Source: Microbacterium sp. 2FI
GTDB lineage: Bacteria > Actinomycetota > Actinomycetes > Actinomycetales > Microbacteriaceae
Length of the DNA: 64,000 nucleotides
Assembly: GCF_005502885.1 (NCBI RefSeq)
Contig: NZ_SCMR01000003.1
Location: 245,493 to 309,492 of the forward strand
Reading direction: 5' to 3'
Below, piece after piece: positions 55,962-64,000 of this stretch. The notes beneath the pieces are model-generated. The model searched no databases and was not told the DNA's origin. It saw only the letters and a program-made list of their open reading frames with translations. Numbering within the stretch: position 1 is the stretch's first letter; each line of letters opens with the position of its first letter. A program made the position numbers and the translations under genes.

Positions 55962-56593
55962 TCGGTCTCCTCTGCGAGTGTGCGGACATCGTCCGAGATC
56001 GCGGCCGCAGCCTGCTCCAGCGTCTCGTCGTCGGCGATGCCGTAGATCATGATCGTGTCGGGGCCCGCCTGCGTTGAGAGGGCGACCGAGATGTTGCCGG
56101 CGCGTGAGGGGTCTTCGATGTCGTAGCGGTCCCACGTGACGCCGTCGATCGTCACGGTCCCGTCGACATCGGCGCCCGAGAGAACACGTGTGGGCCAGGC
56201 CTCGTCGGCGTCGAAACCCTGCGCGACGCGCAGCCAGCCGTCGTCGGGAACGTAGACGATCGTCCACGCCCGCGGCCCGTCGCCCTCGATCGAGGCGCCG
56301 TTGACCAGCCAGTCCTCGGGGGCGTCCGGTGCGATCACGGTGCGCCCCTCGGCTGCGGCGAACCCGGCGGCGACACTCGCGACGTCGATGGGCTCGCGCT
56401 CGGGGGGCGTACCGCGTGGGACGGCGAAGATGATGACGGCGACGACGGCGAGGGTCGCCAGCAGCGCGGCGACGAGATTGCGCGTGTTCTGGCTCGACCG
56501 GTAGATCCGCGATGATTCGGCCTTGCGCGCAGCGGTCTCATCGGCTGTCTCGGGTCGGCCGAGCTCGGCGACGACGCGGGGGTCGCGAACCAT
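55958..56593 (-). CDS. DUF4245-family membrane-anchored protein
   Basis: A 211-residue single-pass protein. The cytoplasmic N-terminus has the family's R-V-V-A-E-L-G-R-P-E-T and A-R-K-A-E-S-S-R, followed by a helix (about 39-60) and an external beta-rich domain (about 70-205). It is commonly found near xseA/xseB and ispH in actinobacteria; function unknown. The ATG shares one base with the xseB stop (TGATG). Confidence 0.9.
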   Translation of the reverse strand: MVRDPRVVAELGRPETADETAARKAESSRIYRSSQNTRNLVAALLATLAVVAVIIFAVPRGTPPEREPIDVASVAAGFAAAEGRTVIAPDAPEDWLVNGASIEGDGPRAWTIVYVPDDGWLRVAQGFDADEAWPTRVLSGADVDGTVTIDGVTWDRYDIEDPSRAGNISVALSTQAGPDTIMIYGIADDETLEQAAAAISDDVRTLAEETE

Positions 56594-56850
56594 CACGCCT
56601 CGGCCTCTGCTGCGTTCGCCGGTGCGGGGCCGCTCTGCGCGGTGCGTGCCGCGTCGAGGCGTCGTTTGGCGCCCAGCAGCCACTCGTCGCACCGCTGGGC
56701 GAGGGCTTCGCCGCGCTCCCACAGGGCAAGGGACTGCTCGAGGGTCGGGGCGCCCTGCTCGAGCTCGGCGACCACTCGGACCAGTTCGTCGCGCGCCTGC
56801 TCGAACGTGAGGGTGGCGACGTCGGCGGGGGCCGCGCTCGACTCGGTCAT
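56593..56850 (-). CDS. xseB: Exodeoxyribonuclease VII small subunit
   Basis: The small subunit of the single-strand-specific nuclease ExoVII. The 85 residues contain the family core [20 protein letters not shown] and [18 protein letters not shown] 56850 is 7 nt after TAAGAT, which itself overlaps the end of xseA; GTG 56856 is an in-frame alternative overlapping the xseA stop. Confidence 0.94.
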   Translation of the reverse strand: MTESSAAPADVATLTFEQARDELVRVVAELEQGAPTLEQSLALWERGEALAQRCDEWLLGAKRRLDAARTAQSGPAPANAAEAEA

Positions 56851-56855
56851 GCGCA

Positions 56856-58169
56856 CTATCTTAGTTCGGCGCGCGACGCGCCCGATTCGGAGACCGGCCC
56901 CTCCGAGACGGGGCCTTCCGAACGGGCGGCGAACGATCCGCGTCCGACCGTCACGACCACTTCGGCTCCGACGGCGGCCTGTGCCGCATCGCGCACGATG
57001 ACTCCGCCCTCGAGGTGTGCGATCGCGTATCCGCGGGCCAGCGTCGAGGCAGGCGAGAGTGCGCGCAGTGTCGCACGCAGCTCGGCGGTGCGCAGGCTCT
57101 GCGCCTCGAGTGCACGGCCGACGCGATCGCGGCCCCGGCCGACGAGGATCTCGATCTCGTGCCCACGCGTCGCGAGCATCGAGGCGGGTGCTCGCAGCGT
57201 CGGGCGCGTCCGCAGCTGCTCGAGCTGGGCGATGTCATGCGTGACGCGCTGCGTCAAGCGGGACGTGAGGCGGGCGCGCAGCTGCGCGACGAGGGCCCGC
57301 TGCTCGGCGACGTCGGGGACGACGCGCTTCGCGGCATCCGTCGGTGTCGAAGCGCGGAGGTCGGCCACGTCGTCGAGCAGGGGATGGTCGTTCTCGTGGC
57401 CGATGGCGCTCACGACGGGAGTGGATGCCGCGGCCACTGCGCGCAGCAGCCGCTCGTCGCTGAAGCCGAGGAGGGTCTGCGGGTCACCGCCGCCGCGTGC
57501 GATGACGATGACGTCGACGTCGGGATCGGCATCCAGCGCCTTCAGCGCCGCGATCGTCTCGGGGACGCACCGGTCGCCCTGCACCGCCGCGTACTTGGTG
57601 CGGAAGACGACCTGCGGCCAGCGCAGCTCGGCGTTGCGGTGCACGTCCTTCTCGGCATCCGATCGCTCACCCGTGATGAGTCCGACCACGTGCGGCAGGA
57701 ACGGCAGGGGGCGCTTGCGCGCTGGATCGAAGAGGCCTTCTGCCCGCAGCTGCGCTCGCAGGCGCTCGAGGCGCTCGAGCTGGTCGCCGAGTCCGACGTG
57801 GCGCATCGCCGAGACGGTGAAGCTGAACTCCCCGTTCTTCGGGTAGAAGTCGGCCTTGACGCACCCGATCACGTGATCGCCGACCTTCATGTCGGCAGGC
57901 AGCCGCTCGCGCGTGGACGACCAGAGGCGGAACGCGATGGTCGCATCGGTCGAGAGGTCCTTCAGGCGGCCGAAGACGTTGCCGCCGCGCACGTTCCACC
58001 CCGTGATCTCGCCCTCGACCCACACCGAACCCCAGGTCTGGATGAATCCGCGGATCGTGTCGTTCAGGCGGGAGACAGAGGTGGGGGCCTCGGGAGTGGA
58101 GTCGCGCGGGCGCACCGAATCGGCCGGAGGAGCCTGGCCGGCGACGGCGTCGGGCTGGAAGGTCGTCAT
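56856..58169 (-). CDS. xseA: Exodeoxyribonuclease VII large subunit
   Basis: The catalytic subunit of ExoVII, which degrades single-stranded DNA (437 residues). The N-terminal OB-fold has W-V-E-G-E-I-T-G-W and G-R-L-K-D. The catalytic domain has V-V-G-L-I-T, I-A-R-G-G-G and [27 protein letters not shown]. The long coiled coil that binds XseB is present. A duplicated E-G-P-V-S unit lies near the C-terminus. It heads a minus-strand run down to 51658. Confidence 0.96.
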   Translation of the reverse strand: MTTFQPDAVAGQAPPADSVRPRDSTPEAPTSVSRLNDTIRGFIQTWGSVWVEGEITGWNVRGGNVFGRLKDLSTDATIAFRLWSSTRERLPADMKVGDHVIGCVKADFYPKNGEFSFTVSAMRHVGLGDQLERLERLRAQLRAEGLFDPARKRPLPFLPHVVGLITGERSDAEKDVHRNAELRWPQVVFRTKYAAVQGDRCVPETIAALKALDADPDVDVIVIARGGGDPQTLLGFSDERLLRAVAAASTPVVSAIGHENDHPLLDDVADLRASTPTDAAKRVVPDVAEQRALVAQLRARLTSRLTQRVTHDIAQLEQLRTRPTLRAPASMLATRGHEIEILVGRGRDRVGRALEAQSLRTAELRATLRALSPASTLARGYAIAHLEGGVIVRDAAQAAVGAEVVVTVGRGSFAARSEGPVSEGPVSESGASRAELR

Positions 58170-58268
58170 CGTGTCTTCTCGTCGCCTCTCGTCGCTCTCT
58201 GTCGTCGCTCCGGGTGCTCGGCAGGCACGGAGGCCCTGGGCACAGACCCCCGCACGTAGAATCGACGG

Positions 58269-59345
58269 GTGACTACCAGCACCGTGGGCAGAACCCCTGT
58301 GAGCATGCCCGTTCCCCGCGTTCCGCGGCGGCGCGAACGGCTTCAGGATATCCCGGTGGTCGGACACAAGCGGGTGCTGCTCGCCGCGCCCCGCGGCTAC
58401 TGCGCGGGCGTCGACCGAGCGGTGATCGCGGTCGAGAAGGCCCTCGAGCGCTTCGGCGCTCCCGTGTACGTGCGCAAGCAGATCGTGCACAACATCCACG
58501 TCGTCACCGAGCTCGAGGCCGCAGGCGCGATCTTCGTCGAAGAGGTCGACGAGGTTCCCGAGGGTGCCCACGTCGTCTTCAGTGCGCACGGCGTGTCGCC
58601 GGCCGTCGTGAATGCGGCATCCGATCGCGGTCTGCAGGCGATCGATGCGACCTGTCCGCTCGTGACCAAGGTGCATCGCGAAGCCGTCCGCTTCGCGCGC
58701 GACGACTACGAGATCCTCCTCATCGGCCACGAGGGGCACGAAGAGGTCGAGGGGACGGCGGGCGAGGCTCCGGAGCATGTGACGATCGTGAACTCGCCCG
58801 ACCACGCCGACACCGTGGAGGTGCGCGACCCGTCCAAGGTCGTGTGGCTCTCGCAGACGACGCTCTCGGTCGACGAGACGATGGAGACGGTCAGGCGCCT
58901 GCGCGAGCGGTTCCCGCACCTGCAGGATCCTCCTTCGGACGACATCTGCTACGCGACGCAGAATCGCCAGGTCGCGATCAAGAAGGTGGCGAAGGATGCC
59001 GATCTCGTGATCGTCGTGGGCTCGGCGAACTCGTCGAACAGCGTTCGGCTGGTCGAGGTGGCGCTGGAGTACGGTGCCAAGGCCGCCTACCGCGTCGACT
59101 ACGCCGACGAGGTCGAGCAGTCGTGGCTCGACGGGGTCGAGACGGTCGGCGTCACCAGCGGGGCTTCGGTGCCCGAAGTGCTCGTGCAGCAGGTGCTGGA
59201 GGATCTCGCCGCCGCAGGCTACCGCGACATCGAAGAGGTCAAGACCGCCGAAGAGGACCTGCTGTTCTCGCTGCCGAAGGAACTGCGGCACGACGTCGCG
59301 GGCAAACGGGACGACCGCGCTCTCGGCGGACGGACGCGCGAATGA
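58269..59345 (+). CDS. ispH: 4-hydroxy-3-methylbut-2-enyl diphosphate reductase
   Basis: The last step of the MEP isoprenoid pathway, producing IPP and DMAPP. The three cysteines of the iron-sulfur cluster are present at C45 (G-Y-C-A-G-V), C129 (D-A-T-C-P-L-V) and C227 (D-D-I-C-Y-A-T). The 358 residues are longer than the E. coli enzyme because of an N-terminal extension. GTG 58269 lies 6 nt after TAGAAT (58257-58262), one of the clearest leaderless starts here. It supplies precursors used by the cis-prenyltransferase at 47221. Confidence 0.97.
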   Translation: MTTSTVGRTPVSMPVPRVPRRRERLQDIPVVGHKRVLLAAPRGYCAGVDRAVIAVEKALERFGAPVYVRKQIVHNIHVVTELEAAGAIFVEEVDEVPEGAHVVFSAHGVSPAVVNAASDRGLQAIDATCPLVTKVHREAVRFARDDYEILLIGHEGHEEVEGTAGEAPEHVTIVNSPDHADTVEVRDPSKVVWLSQTTLSVDETMETVRRLRERFPHLQDPPSDDICYATQNRQVAIKKVAKDADLVIVVGSANSSNSVRLVEVALEYGAKAAYRVDYADEVEQSWLDGVETVGVTSGASVPEVLVQQVLEDLAAAGYRDIEEVKTAEEDLLFSLPKELRHDVAGKRDDRALGGRTRE

Positions 59346-59953
59346 CCGCGGCCTCGTCCGGCGGCGCGCCCGAGAGCGCACCCGATCCGCGGCCGCGACC
59401 GGCGTACGGCGAGTACGCGACGCCGGAAGAGCAGCGCGCCCGTATCAAGCAGCCCGATGTGACCCATGCGCTCGAGACCGGGCAGCCCGTCGACGCGCCC
59501 GCGGGAGTGCCCGCCGTCGCAGCGCCGGCGCCGGCCCCTGCGACGGATTCGGCGGTCCGGGCGGACGCGGCACCTCCGCGCCGTCGAGCGGTCGATCGGA
59601 TCGTCACCGCCGCGCTCCTCGGCTACGGGCTCATCAGCGTCATCTCGTCGTTCGTCGCGATGGCGGACTACCCCGCATACGCGGAAACCCTGTTCGACAT
59701 CATGGGTGTCGACACCCAGCTCACCGACCCTGATGCCGGTCAGGTGTGGGGAACCGCGGCGGGCATCGTGCTCGTGATCGGCTGGATGCTCACGGCGGCG
59801 CTGTCGTGGCTCAGCATCCGTCGCGGTCGTCTTTCGTGGTGGATCCCGATCGTCGGCGGAATCGTCTTCACGCTCATCGCCGGCGTGCTCATGGTCGTGC
59901 CGATCATGACGGATCCGGCGGTGTGGGACGCCCTGGTGGCACAGAGTACCTGA
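59342..59953 (+). CDS. DUF6264-type membrane protein
   Basis: A 203-residue protein whose N-terminal region contains [17 protein letters not shown], a motif I associate with DUF6264 in Microbacteriaceae. About three helices follow (about 88-112, 135-160 and 168-190). Function unknown. The ATG overlaps the ispH stop by ATGA, so it is translationally coupled. Confidence 0.8.
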   Translation: MTAASSGGAPESAPDPRPRPAYGEYATPEEQRARIKQPDVTHALETGQPVDAPAGVPAVAAPAPAPATDSAVRADAAPPRRRAVDRIVTAALLGYGLISVISSFVAMADYPAYAETLFDIMGVDTQLTDPDAGQVWGTAAGIVLVIGWMLTAALSWLSIRRGRLSWWIPIVGGIVFTLIAGVLMVVPIMTDPAVWDALVAQST

Positions 59954-59982
59954 GAGCACCTCGGCGCACGTAGGTTCGTTCC

Positions 59983-60546
59983 ATGGATCTCGGAATGAAG
60001 CCTCGCCTCGTCGCCGTCTGCGCCGTCCGCGGACTGCGACCGGATGACGGACCGGTCGGGGTCACCGCGATCGACAAGGCCGCAATCGAGGGCGCCGTGA
60101 AGATCGGCGCATACGGCGTCTACGCCGACGTGCAGGCCGACCGCAAGCACCACGGCGGATTCGACAAGGCGCTCTACGCCTACGCCGCCGAGGATGCCGC
60201 GTTCTGGGAGGGGGAACTCGGCCGCGATCTGCCGCCCGGGTTCTTCGGAGAGAACCTGCGCACCGAGGGCATCGACGTCAACGCGGCACGCGTGGGCGAG
60301 CGATGGCGCATCGGCGATCGCGTCGAGGTCGAGGTCACGATGCCGCGCACGCCCTGCCAGACGTTCGCGCGATGGGTCGGCGGCGACGACGAGCGCGGCT
60401 GGGTGCGCCGCTTCTCGGACGAGCGGCGCCTCGGTCCGTACCTGCGCGTGGTCACCCCGGGTCGCGTACGGGCGGGCGACGAGATCACGGTCGTCCATCG
60501 GCCCGAGGATGCGCCGACGATCCTCGACATCTACCGGGGGCTCTGA
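59983..60546 (+). CDS. MOSC domain-containing protein (YiiM-like)
   Basis: A 187-residue molybdenum-cofactor sulfurase C-terminal (MOSC) domain protein. Motifs H-H-G-G-F-D-K-A-L-Y-A-Y, F-F-G-E-N-L-R-T-E-G-I and M-P-R-T-P-C-Q-T-F match the YiiM group, whose cysteine is thought to serve in sulfur handling or N-hydroxylated substrate reduction. ATG 59983 lies 6 nt after TAGGTT (59971-59976), so it is leaderless. Confidence 0.9.
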   Translation: MDLGMKPRLVAVCAVRGLRPDDGPVGVTAIDKAAIEGAVKIGAYGVYADVQADRKHHGGFDKALYAYAAEDAAFWEGELGRDLPPGFFGENLRTEGIDVNAARVGERWRIGDRVEVEVTMPRTPCQTFARWVGGDDERGWVRRFSDERRLGPYLRVVTPGRVRAGDEITVVHRPEDAPTILDIYRGL

Positions 60547-60552
60547 AACGAC

Positions 60553-60582
60553 GGATGCCGCGACCGATCGGCCGCGGCATCC
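60553..60582. terminator. Bidirectional hairpin between the MOSC gene and fba
   Basis: A 10-bp perfect stem (60553-60562 with 60573-60582) encloses a 10-nt loop that itself contains the palindrome CCGATCGG. It lies between convergent genes. Confidence 0.7.
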
Positions 60583-60599
60583 CTCACGTGAATCCGACG

Positions 60600-61628
60600 T
60601 CAGCTCTGCGACTTGCCGGCCGAGCCGAGCTGCTTCGTCGCTTCGACGACGCGGGTCGCCATCGCCGACTCGGCGATCTTGCCCCACGCGCGCGGGTCGT
60701 AGGCCTTCTTGTTGCCCACCTCGCCGTCGACCTTCAGGACGCCGTCGTAGTTGGAGAACATGAACCCCGCGACCGAGCGGGTGAAGGCGTACTGGGTGTC
60801 AGTGTCGATGTTCATCTTCACGACGCCGTTGGCGACGGCGACGGCGATCTCGTCGTCGGTCGAGCCGCTGCCGCCGTGGAAGACGAGGTCGAGGGGCTTG
60901 GCGCCGGTGCCGAACTTCGCGGCGATGCCCTCCTGGATCTCGCCGAGGAGCTCAGGGCGGAGCTTGACGTTGCCGGGCTTGTAGACGCCGTGGACGTTGC
61001 CGAAGGTGAGCGCCGCGATCCAGCGGCCGTGGTCGCCGAGGCCGAGGGCCTCCACGACCTGCGACACGTCGGCGGTGGTCGTGTAGAGGGCGTCGTTCGA
61101 GCCCTCGTGCTGCACGCCATCCTCTTCGCCGCCCACGACGCCGATCTCGACCTCGAGGATCGCGTTGATCGCCTTGAGGCGGGGGAGCAGCTCCTTCGCG
61201 ATGTCGATGTTCTCGGCGAGCGGCACGGCCGAGCCGTCCCACATGTGGGACTGGAAGATCGGGTTGCCGCCGTCGGCGACGACCGCCTCGGAGGCCGTGA
61301 TGAGCGGCAGGACGAAGTCCTCGAGCGCGGGCTTGGGGCAGTGGTCGGTGTGGAGGGCGACCGTGATCGGGTAGCTCTTGGCGACCTCGTGCACGTAGGC
61401 GGCGAACGCCAGCGCGCCGGTGGAGCGGGCCTTGACGGTGTGGCCGGCGAAGTAGTCGGCACCGCCGGTGGTCACCTGGAGGATGCCGTCGGAGCCGGCT
61501 TCGGTCAGGCCTTGGAGGACGGCGTTGACGGACTGCGAGCTGGCTGCGTTGATCGCGGGGTAGGCGAATCCGCCTGCCTTCGCGCGATCCAGCATGTCGG
61601 CGTACTGCTCGGGAGTGGCGACGGGCAT
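60600..61628 (-). CDS. fba: Class II fructose-bisphosphate aldolase
   Basis: A zinc-dependent glycolytic/gluconeogenic aldolase (342 residues). The zinc ligand and active-site region H-T-D-H-C-P-K-P, the loop V-V-G-G-E-E-D-G, and F-H-G-G-S-G-S-T (phosphate binding) are intact. ATG 61628 has AAGGAG at good spacing, and a TACACT -10 box lies about 40 nt upstream. It is convergent with the MOSC gene. Confidence 0.97.
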   Translation of the reverse strand: MPVATPEQYADMLDRAKAGGFAYPAINAASSQSVNAVLQGLTEAGSDGILQVTTGGADYFAGHTVKARSTGALAFAAYVHEVAKSYPITVALHTDHCPKPALEDFVLPLITASEAVVADGGNPIFQSHMWDGSAVPLAENIDIAKELLPRLKAINAILEVEIGVVGGEEDGVQHEGSNDALYTTTADVSQVVEALGLGDHGRWIAALTFGNVHGVYKPGNVKLRPELLGEIQEGIAAKFGTGAKPLDLVFHGGSGSTDDEIAVAVANGVVKMNIDTDTQYAFTRSVAGFMFSNYDGVLKVDGEVGNKKAYDPRAWGKIAESAMATRVVEATKQLGSAGKSQS

Positions 61629-61751
61629 GATGCTCCTTCGAAGAAATGGGGCTGCTGCTTGGAGTGTACCGATGCCGCTCGGCGCTCCGTGGCCGGGCGG
61701 GCGCGCTCCATTAGGCTACGGACGACCCCGGTGGCGTGAGAGGAGGCCGAG

Positions 61752-62459
61752 ATGGCGCGGAAGTCGCTCGTTTCGGTGGTGGCCGAGGCCCTCCTCGATC
61801 GCATCATCTCGGGGGATCCCGACGTCGGCGCAGCGCTGCCGAGCGAGGCCGAGATCGGCGAGGCGTACGACGTCAGCCGCGTCACGGTGCGCGAGGCGCT
61901 GCGCGTCCTGACGACGCAGGGCATCATCCGGGTGACCAGCGGCATCGGGTCGGTCGTGAACCCGCTCGAAGAGTGGCAGTCGCTGAGCGCGATCCTGCAG
62001 TACCGGTCGGCACGCGGTGACGACGGCGAGGTCGCGACCCAGCTCATCTCGGTGCGCCGCATGTTCGAGACCGAGGCGGCGGCGCTCGCCGCGACGGGAT
62101 TGAGTGACGCCGCTCTGGACGAGCTCGAGACGTGCGTCGAGCGGATGCGCGCGGGCTCCGCGGCAGCCGACGTCGACGCGTTCGTCACGGCAGATCTGCG
62201 CTTCCACGATGTGATCCTGCGGGGATCGGGCAACGTCTTCCTCGCGGCGCTCTTCGAGCCCCTCACGCGTGTGCTGGCTGAGCGCCGCGCGCAGACGTCG
62301 CGGGTGCCCGAGATCCAGCGCAACGCGATCGAGGAGCACGCGGCCGTTCTCGCGGCGCTGCGCGACCGTGATCCGGCTCGTGCGCGTGCGGCGATGGACC
62401 ACCACATGCAGCAGACGCTCGACGATCTGCGCGTGTTCGTGCTCGGCATCCGGGACTGA
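61752..62459 (+). CDS. FadR-subfamily GntR transcriptional regulator
   Basis: A DNA-binding regulator of 235 residues. The N-terminal winged helix has L-P-S-E-A-E-I-G-E-A-Y-D-V-S-R-V-T-V-R-E-A-L-R-V-L, and the C-terminal FCD domain (about 95-225) has helices with the metal/ligand residues D-x-x-F-H and H-H-M. A -10 box TTAGGCT and a GAGGAGG site precede ATG 61752. Its likely target is the adjacent sugar-acid kinase gene, through the inverted repeat at 62509-62522. The ligand is unknown. Confidence 0.93.
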   Translation: MARKSLVSVVAEALLDRIISGDPDVGAALPSEAEIGEAYDVSRVTVREALRVLTTQGIIRVTSGIGSVVNPLEEWQSLSAILQYRSARGDDGEVATQLISVRRMFETEAAALAATGLSDAALDELETCVERMRAGSAAADVDAFVTADLRFHDVILRGSGNVFLAALFEPLTRVLAERRAQTSRVPEIQRNAIEEHAAVLAALRDRDPARARAAMDHHMQQTLDDLRVFVLGIRD

Positions 62460-62472
62460 CGACACAGAAGGG

Positions 62473-62522
62473 TTGACACCGGGTTCGTCGTATGCGACCC
62501 TGTATGACACCTGACAGCAGGT
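62473..62522 (+). promoter_or_regulatory. Promoter and inverted repeat before the sugar-acid kinase gene
   Basis: TTGACA (62473-62478), 17 bases, then GACCCT (62496-62501) forms a fair promoter. The inverted repeat ACCTG-ACAG-CAGGT (62509-62522) lies just downstream of the likely start of transcription, a position suited to repression by the adjacent FadR-type regulator. Confidence 0.5.
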
Positions 62523-62558
62523 ACCTAACGAAGACGTTTCGCCGACGATGGAGTTGAC

Positions 62559-64000
62559 ATGAACCTCGACACGCTGCTGAGTGCCTTCCCCGCCTCGCGT
62601 CCGGTCGACCCGGCCGTGATCGCCGATCGCGTGCGACGCTCGCACAGGGTGCTCATCGTGCTCGACGACGACCCCACCGGCACGCAGTCGGTGGCGGATC
62701 TGCCGGTGCTCGCACGGTGGGAGGTCGCCGACTTCGAGTGGGCGCTCGACACCGGCGCTCCGGCCGTCTACGTCCTGACGAACTCGCGAAGCTTCGACCC
62801 CGAGACCGCAGCGCGCATCAATCGCGAAGTCGTGACATCGGCCGTCGCAGCGGCGCGGGCTCGCGGCATCCGTCCCGTCTTCGCCAGTCGCGGCGACTCG
62901 ACGCTGCGCGGCCACTTCCCGCTCGAGCCCGATGTGATCGCCGCGACCCTGGTGGAGCTCGGCGAGAAGCAGCCCGACGGCGTCGTGCTCGTGCCGGCCT
63001 TCCCCGATGCCGGCCGCGTCACGATCGGCGGTGTGCACGGAATGGTCGTGGACGGTGAGTTCACGCCGGTCGGCGAGACGGAGTTCGCCCGCGACTCGAC
63101 GTTCGGCTACCGCTCGTCGCGGCTGGCGGAGTGGGCCGCGGAGAAGAGCGACGGGCGGATCGCAGCCGGAGACGTCGTCGAGCTCACCCTCGACATCATC
63201 CGGGCGGGCGCCGAGAGCGTCGCCGAGTCGCTCGCTTCGGCACCGGTGGGTGCGGTGTTCGCCGCCGACATCGTGGACGAAGACGACCTGCGTCAGCTCG
63301 CGCTCGGCCTGGAACTCGCCGAGGCGGGGGGCCGCACCTACATCTACCGTGTCGGTCCGCCGTTCGTCCGGGCTCGCATCGGCCAGGCGCCGCGCGCGCC
63401 GCTGGCGATCGAGGGGACGGATGCTGCAGACGCGACCATCGGCGGGCTCATCGTCGTCGGGTCCCACGTGGGTCTCACGAGTCGCCAGCTCGCCGACCTC
63501 ACCGCCCACCGCACCGATGCGGTGATCGTCGAGATCGACGTGCCCGCCATCCTCGACGAGGGCACGGCGGCGGCGACCGTCGACCAGGCGGTCTCGCGCG
63601 TCGTCGCGGCGCTCGCGGAGGGCGACGTCATCGTCCACTCCAGTCGCACCCTCATCCGCACCGACGACCCCGACGAGAGCCTCGCGATCTCACGCACCGT
63701 CTCGGATGCGCTCGTCGCCGTCGTCGCCCGCACGCTGGCCGAGCGACCGCCGCGCTTCGTGATCGCGAAGGGTGGGATCACCTCGAGCGACGTGGCCAGC
63801 CGAGGCCTGTCGATCCGGCGGGCGATGGTCCGCGGGTCGCTCTTCCCGGGGATCGTCTCGGTGTGGGAGCCCGCCGAGGGCCCCGCGACCGGCATCCCCT
63901 ACATCGTCTTCGCCGGCAACGTCGGGGGAGACACCACCCTCACCGAAGCTGTCGACAAGCTCTCGGCCACGAAAGGCACGCACATGACTGCGCCCACCCC
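62559..64000 (+). CDS. Four-carbon acid sugar kinase family protein, 3' end beyond window
   Basis: An ATP-dependent kinase of the DUF1537/Type III effector HopAN1 fold, which phosphorylates four-carbon sugar acids such as erythronate and threonate. The N-terminal domain has V-L-D-D-D-P-T-G-T-Q and A-S-R-G-D-S-T-L-R-G-H. The C-terminal nucleotide-binding domain has A-K-G-G-I-T-S-S-D and G-I-P-Y-I-V-F-A-G-N-V-G. At least 480 residues are visible with no stop, and the family usually ends about here. An in-frame ATG at 63984 could be the start of the next gene. GGAG precedes ATG 62559. Confidence 0.9.
   Translation, partial: MNLDTLLSAFPASRPVDPAVIADRVRRSHRVLIVLDDDPTGTQSVADLPVLARWEVADFEWALDTGAPAVYVLTNSRSFDPETAARINREVVTSAVAAARARGIRPVFASRGDSTLRGHFPLEPDVIAATLVELGEKQPDGVVLVPAFPDAGRVTIGGVHGMVVDGEFTPVGETEFARDSTFGYRSSRLAEWAAEKSDGRIAAGDVVELTLDIIRAGAESVAESLASAPVGAVFAADIVDEDDLRQLALGLELAEAGGRTYIYRVGPPFVRARIGQAPRAPLAIEGTDAADATIGGLIVVGSHVGLTSRQLADLTAHRTDAVIVEIDVPAILDEGTAAATVDQAVSRVVAALAEGDVIVHSSRTLIRTDDPDESLAISRTVSDALVAVVARTLAERPPRFVIAKGGITSSDVASRGLSIRRAMVRGSLFPGIVSVWEPAEGPATGIPYIVFAGNVGGDTTLTEAVDKLSATKGTHMTAPT

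Noticed and set aside
58170..59381. Extension of xseA upstream through ispH
   Set aside because: This lies antisense to ispH, whose cysteine motifs are intact, and has low-complexity shadow composition.
58214..59953. 579-codon plus-strand frame spanning ispH and the DUF6264 gene
   Set aside because: Its ispH part is a shadow frame. Only the last 203 codons (from 59342) are a real gene.

Overview
The window is a high-GC bacterial chromosome segment from an actinomycete, most probably Microbacterium or a close relative in Microbacteriaceae. This rests on heavy G/C at third codon positions, many GTG starts, dense stop-start overlaps (ATGA/GTGA), many genes that begin 6-7 nt after a TANNNT box with no Shine-Dalgarno (leaderless pattern), and actinobacterial families such as DUF501, DUF4245, DUF4307 and DUF6264. 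I see no rRNA, CRISPR array, insertion sequence, integrase or phage gene. It reads as core chromosome with small lineage-specific insertions. No gene-free stretch exceeds 300 bases.

Layout. 1-4.5 kb: an OmpR-type two-component pair (the kinase runs off the left edge), divergent from a MacB-like ABC exporter. 4.5-12.6 kb: an epimerase, CorA, a berberine-type FAD oxidase, gnd with a divergent gluconokinase, a 39-aa membrane protein, ribosomal protein L25, Pth and a membrane protein. 12.7-19.6 kb: mfd, a DUF2306 / NarL-type sensor-regulator operon, and a hexapeptide-repeat protein. 19.6-30.4 kb: ppc, nhaA-mazG-hisS, an APC permease, an SGNH hydrolase, a DUF4442 thioesterase-like protein, a YtrA-type GntR/DUF1648 operon and an O-methyltransferase. 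30.4-35.8 kb: eno-ftsB/divIC-DUF501-subtilase-ndh and a tRNA gene with a UAA anticodon. 35.8-45 kb: a D-threonine-aldolase-like/aldonolactone-oxidase pair, LemA, two YcaQ/AlkX-family proteins, an AI-2E transporter with ilvA, and greA. 45-51.6 kb: DUF4307, a small membrane protein, TrhA, a cis-prenyltransferase, a class V aminotransferase, a PIN-PhoH protein and a secreted protein of unknown function. 51.6-58.2 kb: seven co-directional minus-strand genes (xseA, xseB, DUF4245, beta-carbonic anhydrase, fumC, a kinase and a regulator). 58.2-64 kb: ispH, DUF6264, a MOSC protein, fba, and a FadR-type regulator next to a four-carbon acid sugar kinase that runs off the right edge.

Central carbon metabolism is well represented: gnd, gntK, ppc, eno, fba, fumC and carbonic anhydrases that could supply bicarbonate to Ppc. 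So are envelope and cell-division functions (FtsB-like protein, cis-prenyltransferase, IspH) and DNA/RNA maintenance (Mfd, ExoVII, GreA, YcaQ-like glycosylase, MazG).

The less ordinary observations are these: a tRNA with a UAA anticodon and a leucine-type D-arm but a five-base variable loop; a leaderless nine-codon ORF overlapping the start of the D-threonine-aldolase-like gene; an eno terminator-like hairpin that contains the ftsB start codon; a YcaQ paralogue whose QxD active-site motif is replaced; actinobacterial gene orders that appear to lack mca and ppx; and repeated operator-like motifs beside three regulatory systems. All are sequence readings; no database search was possible.
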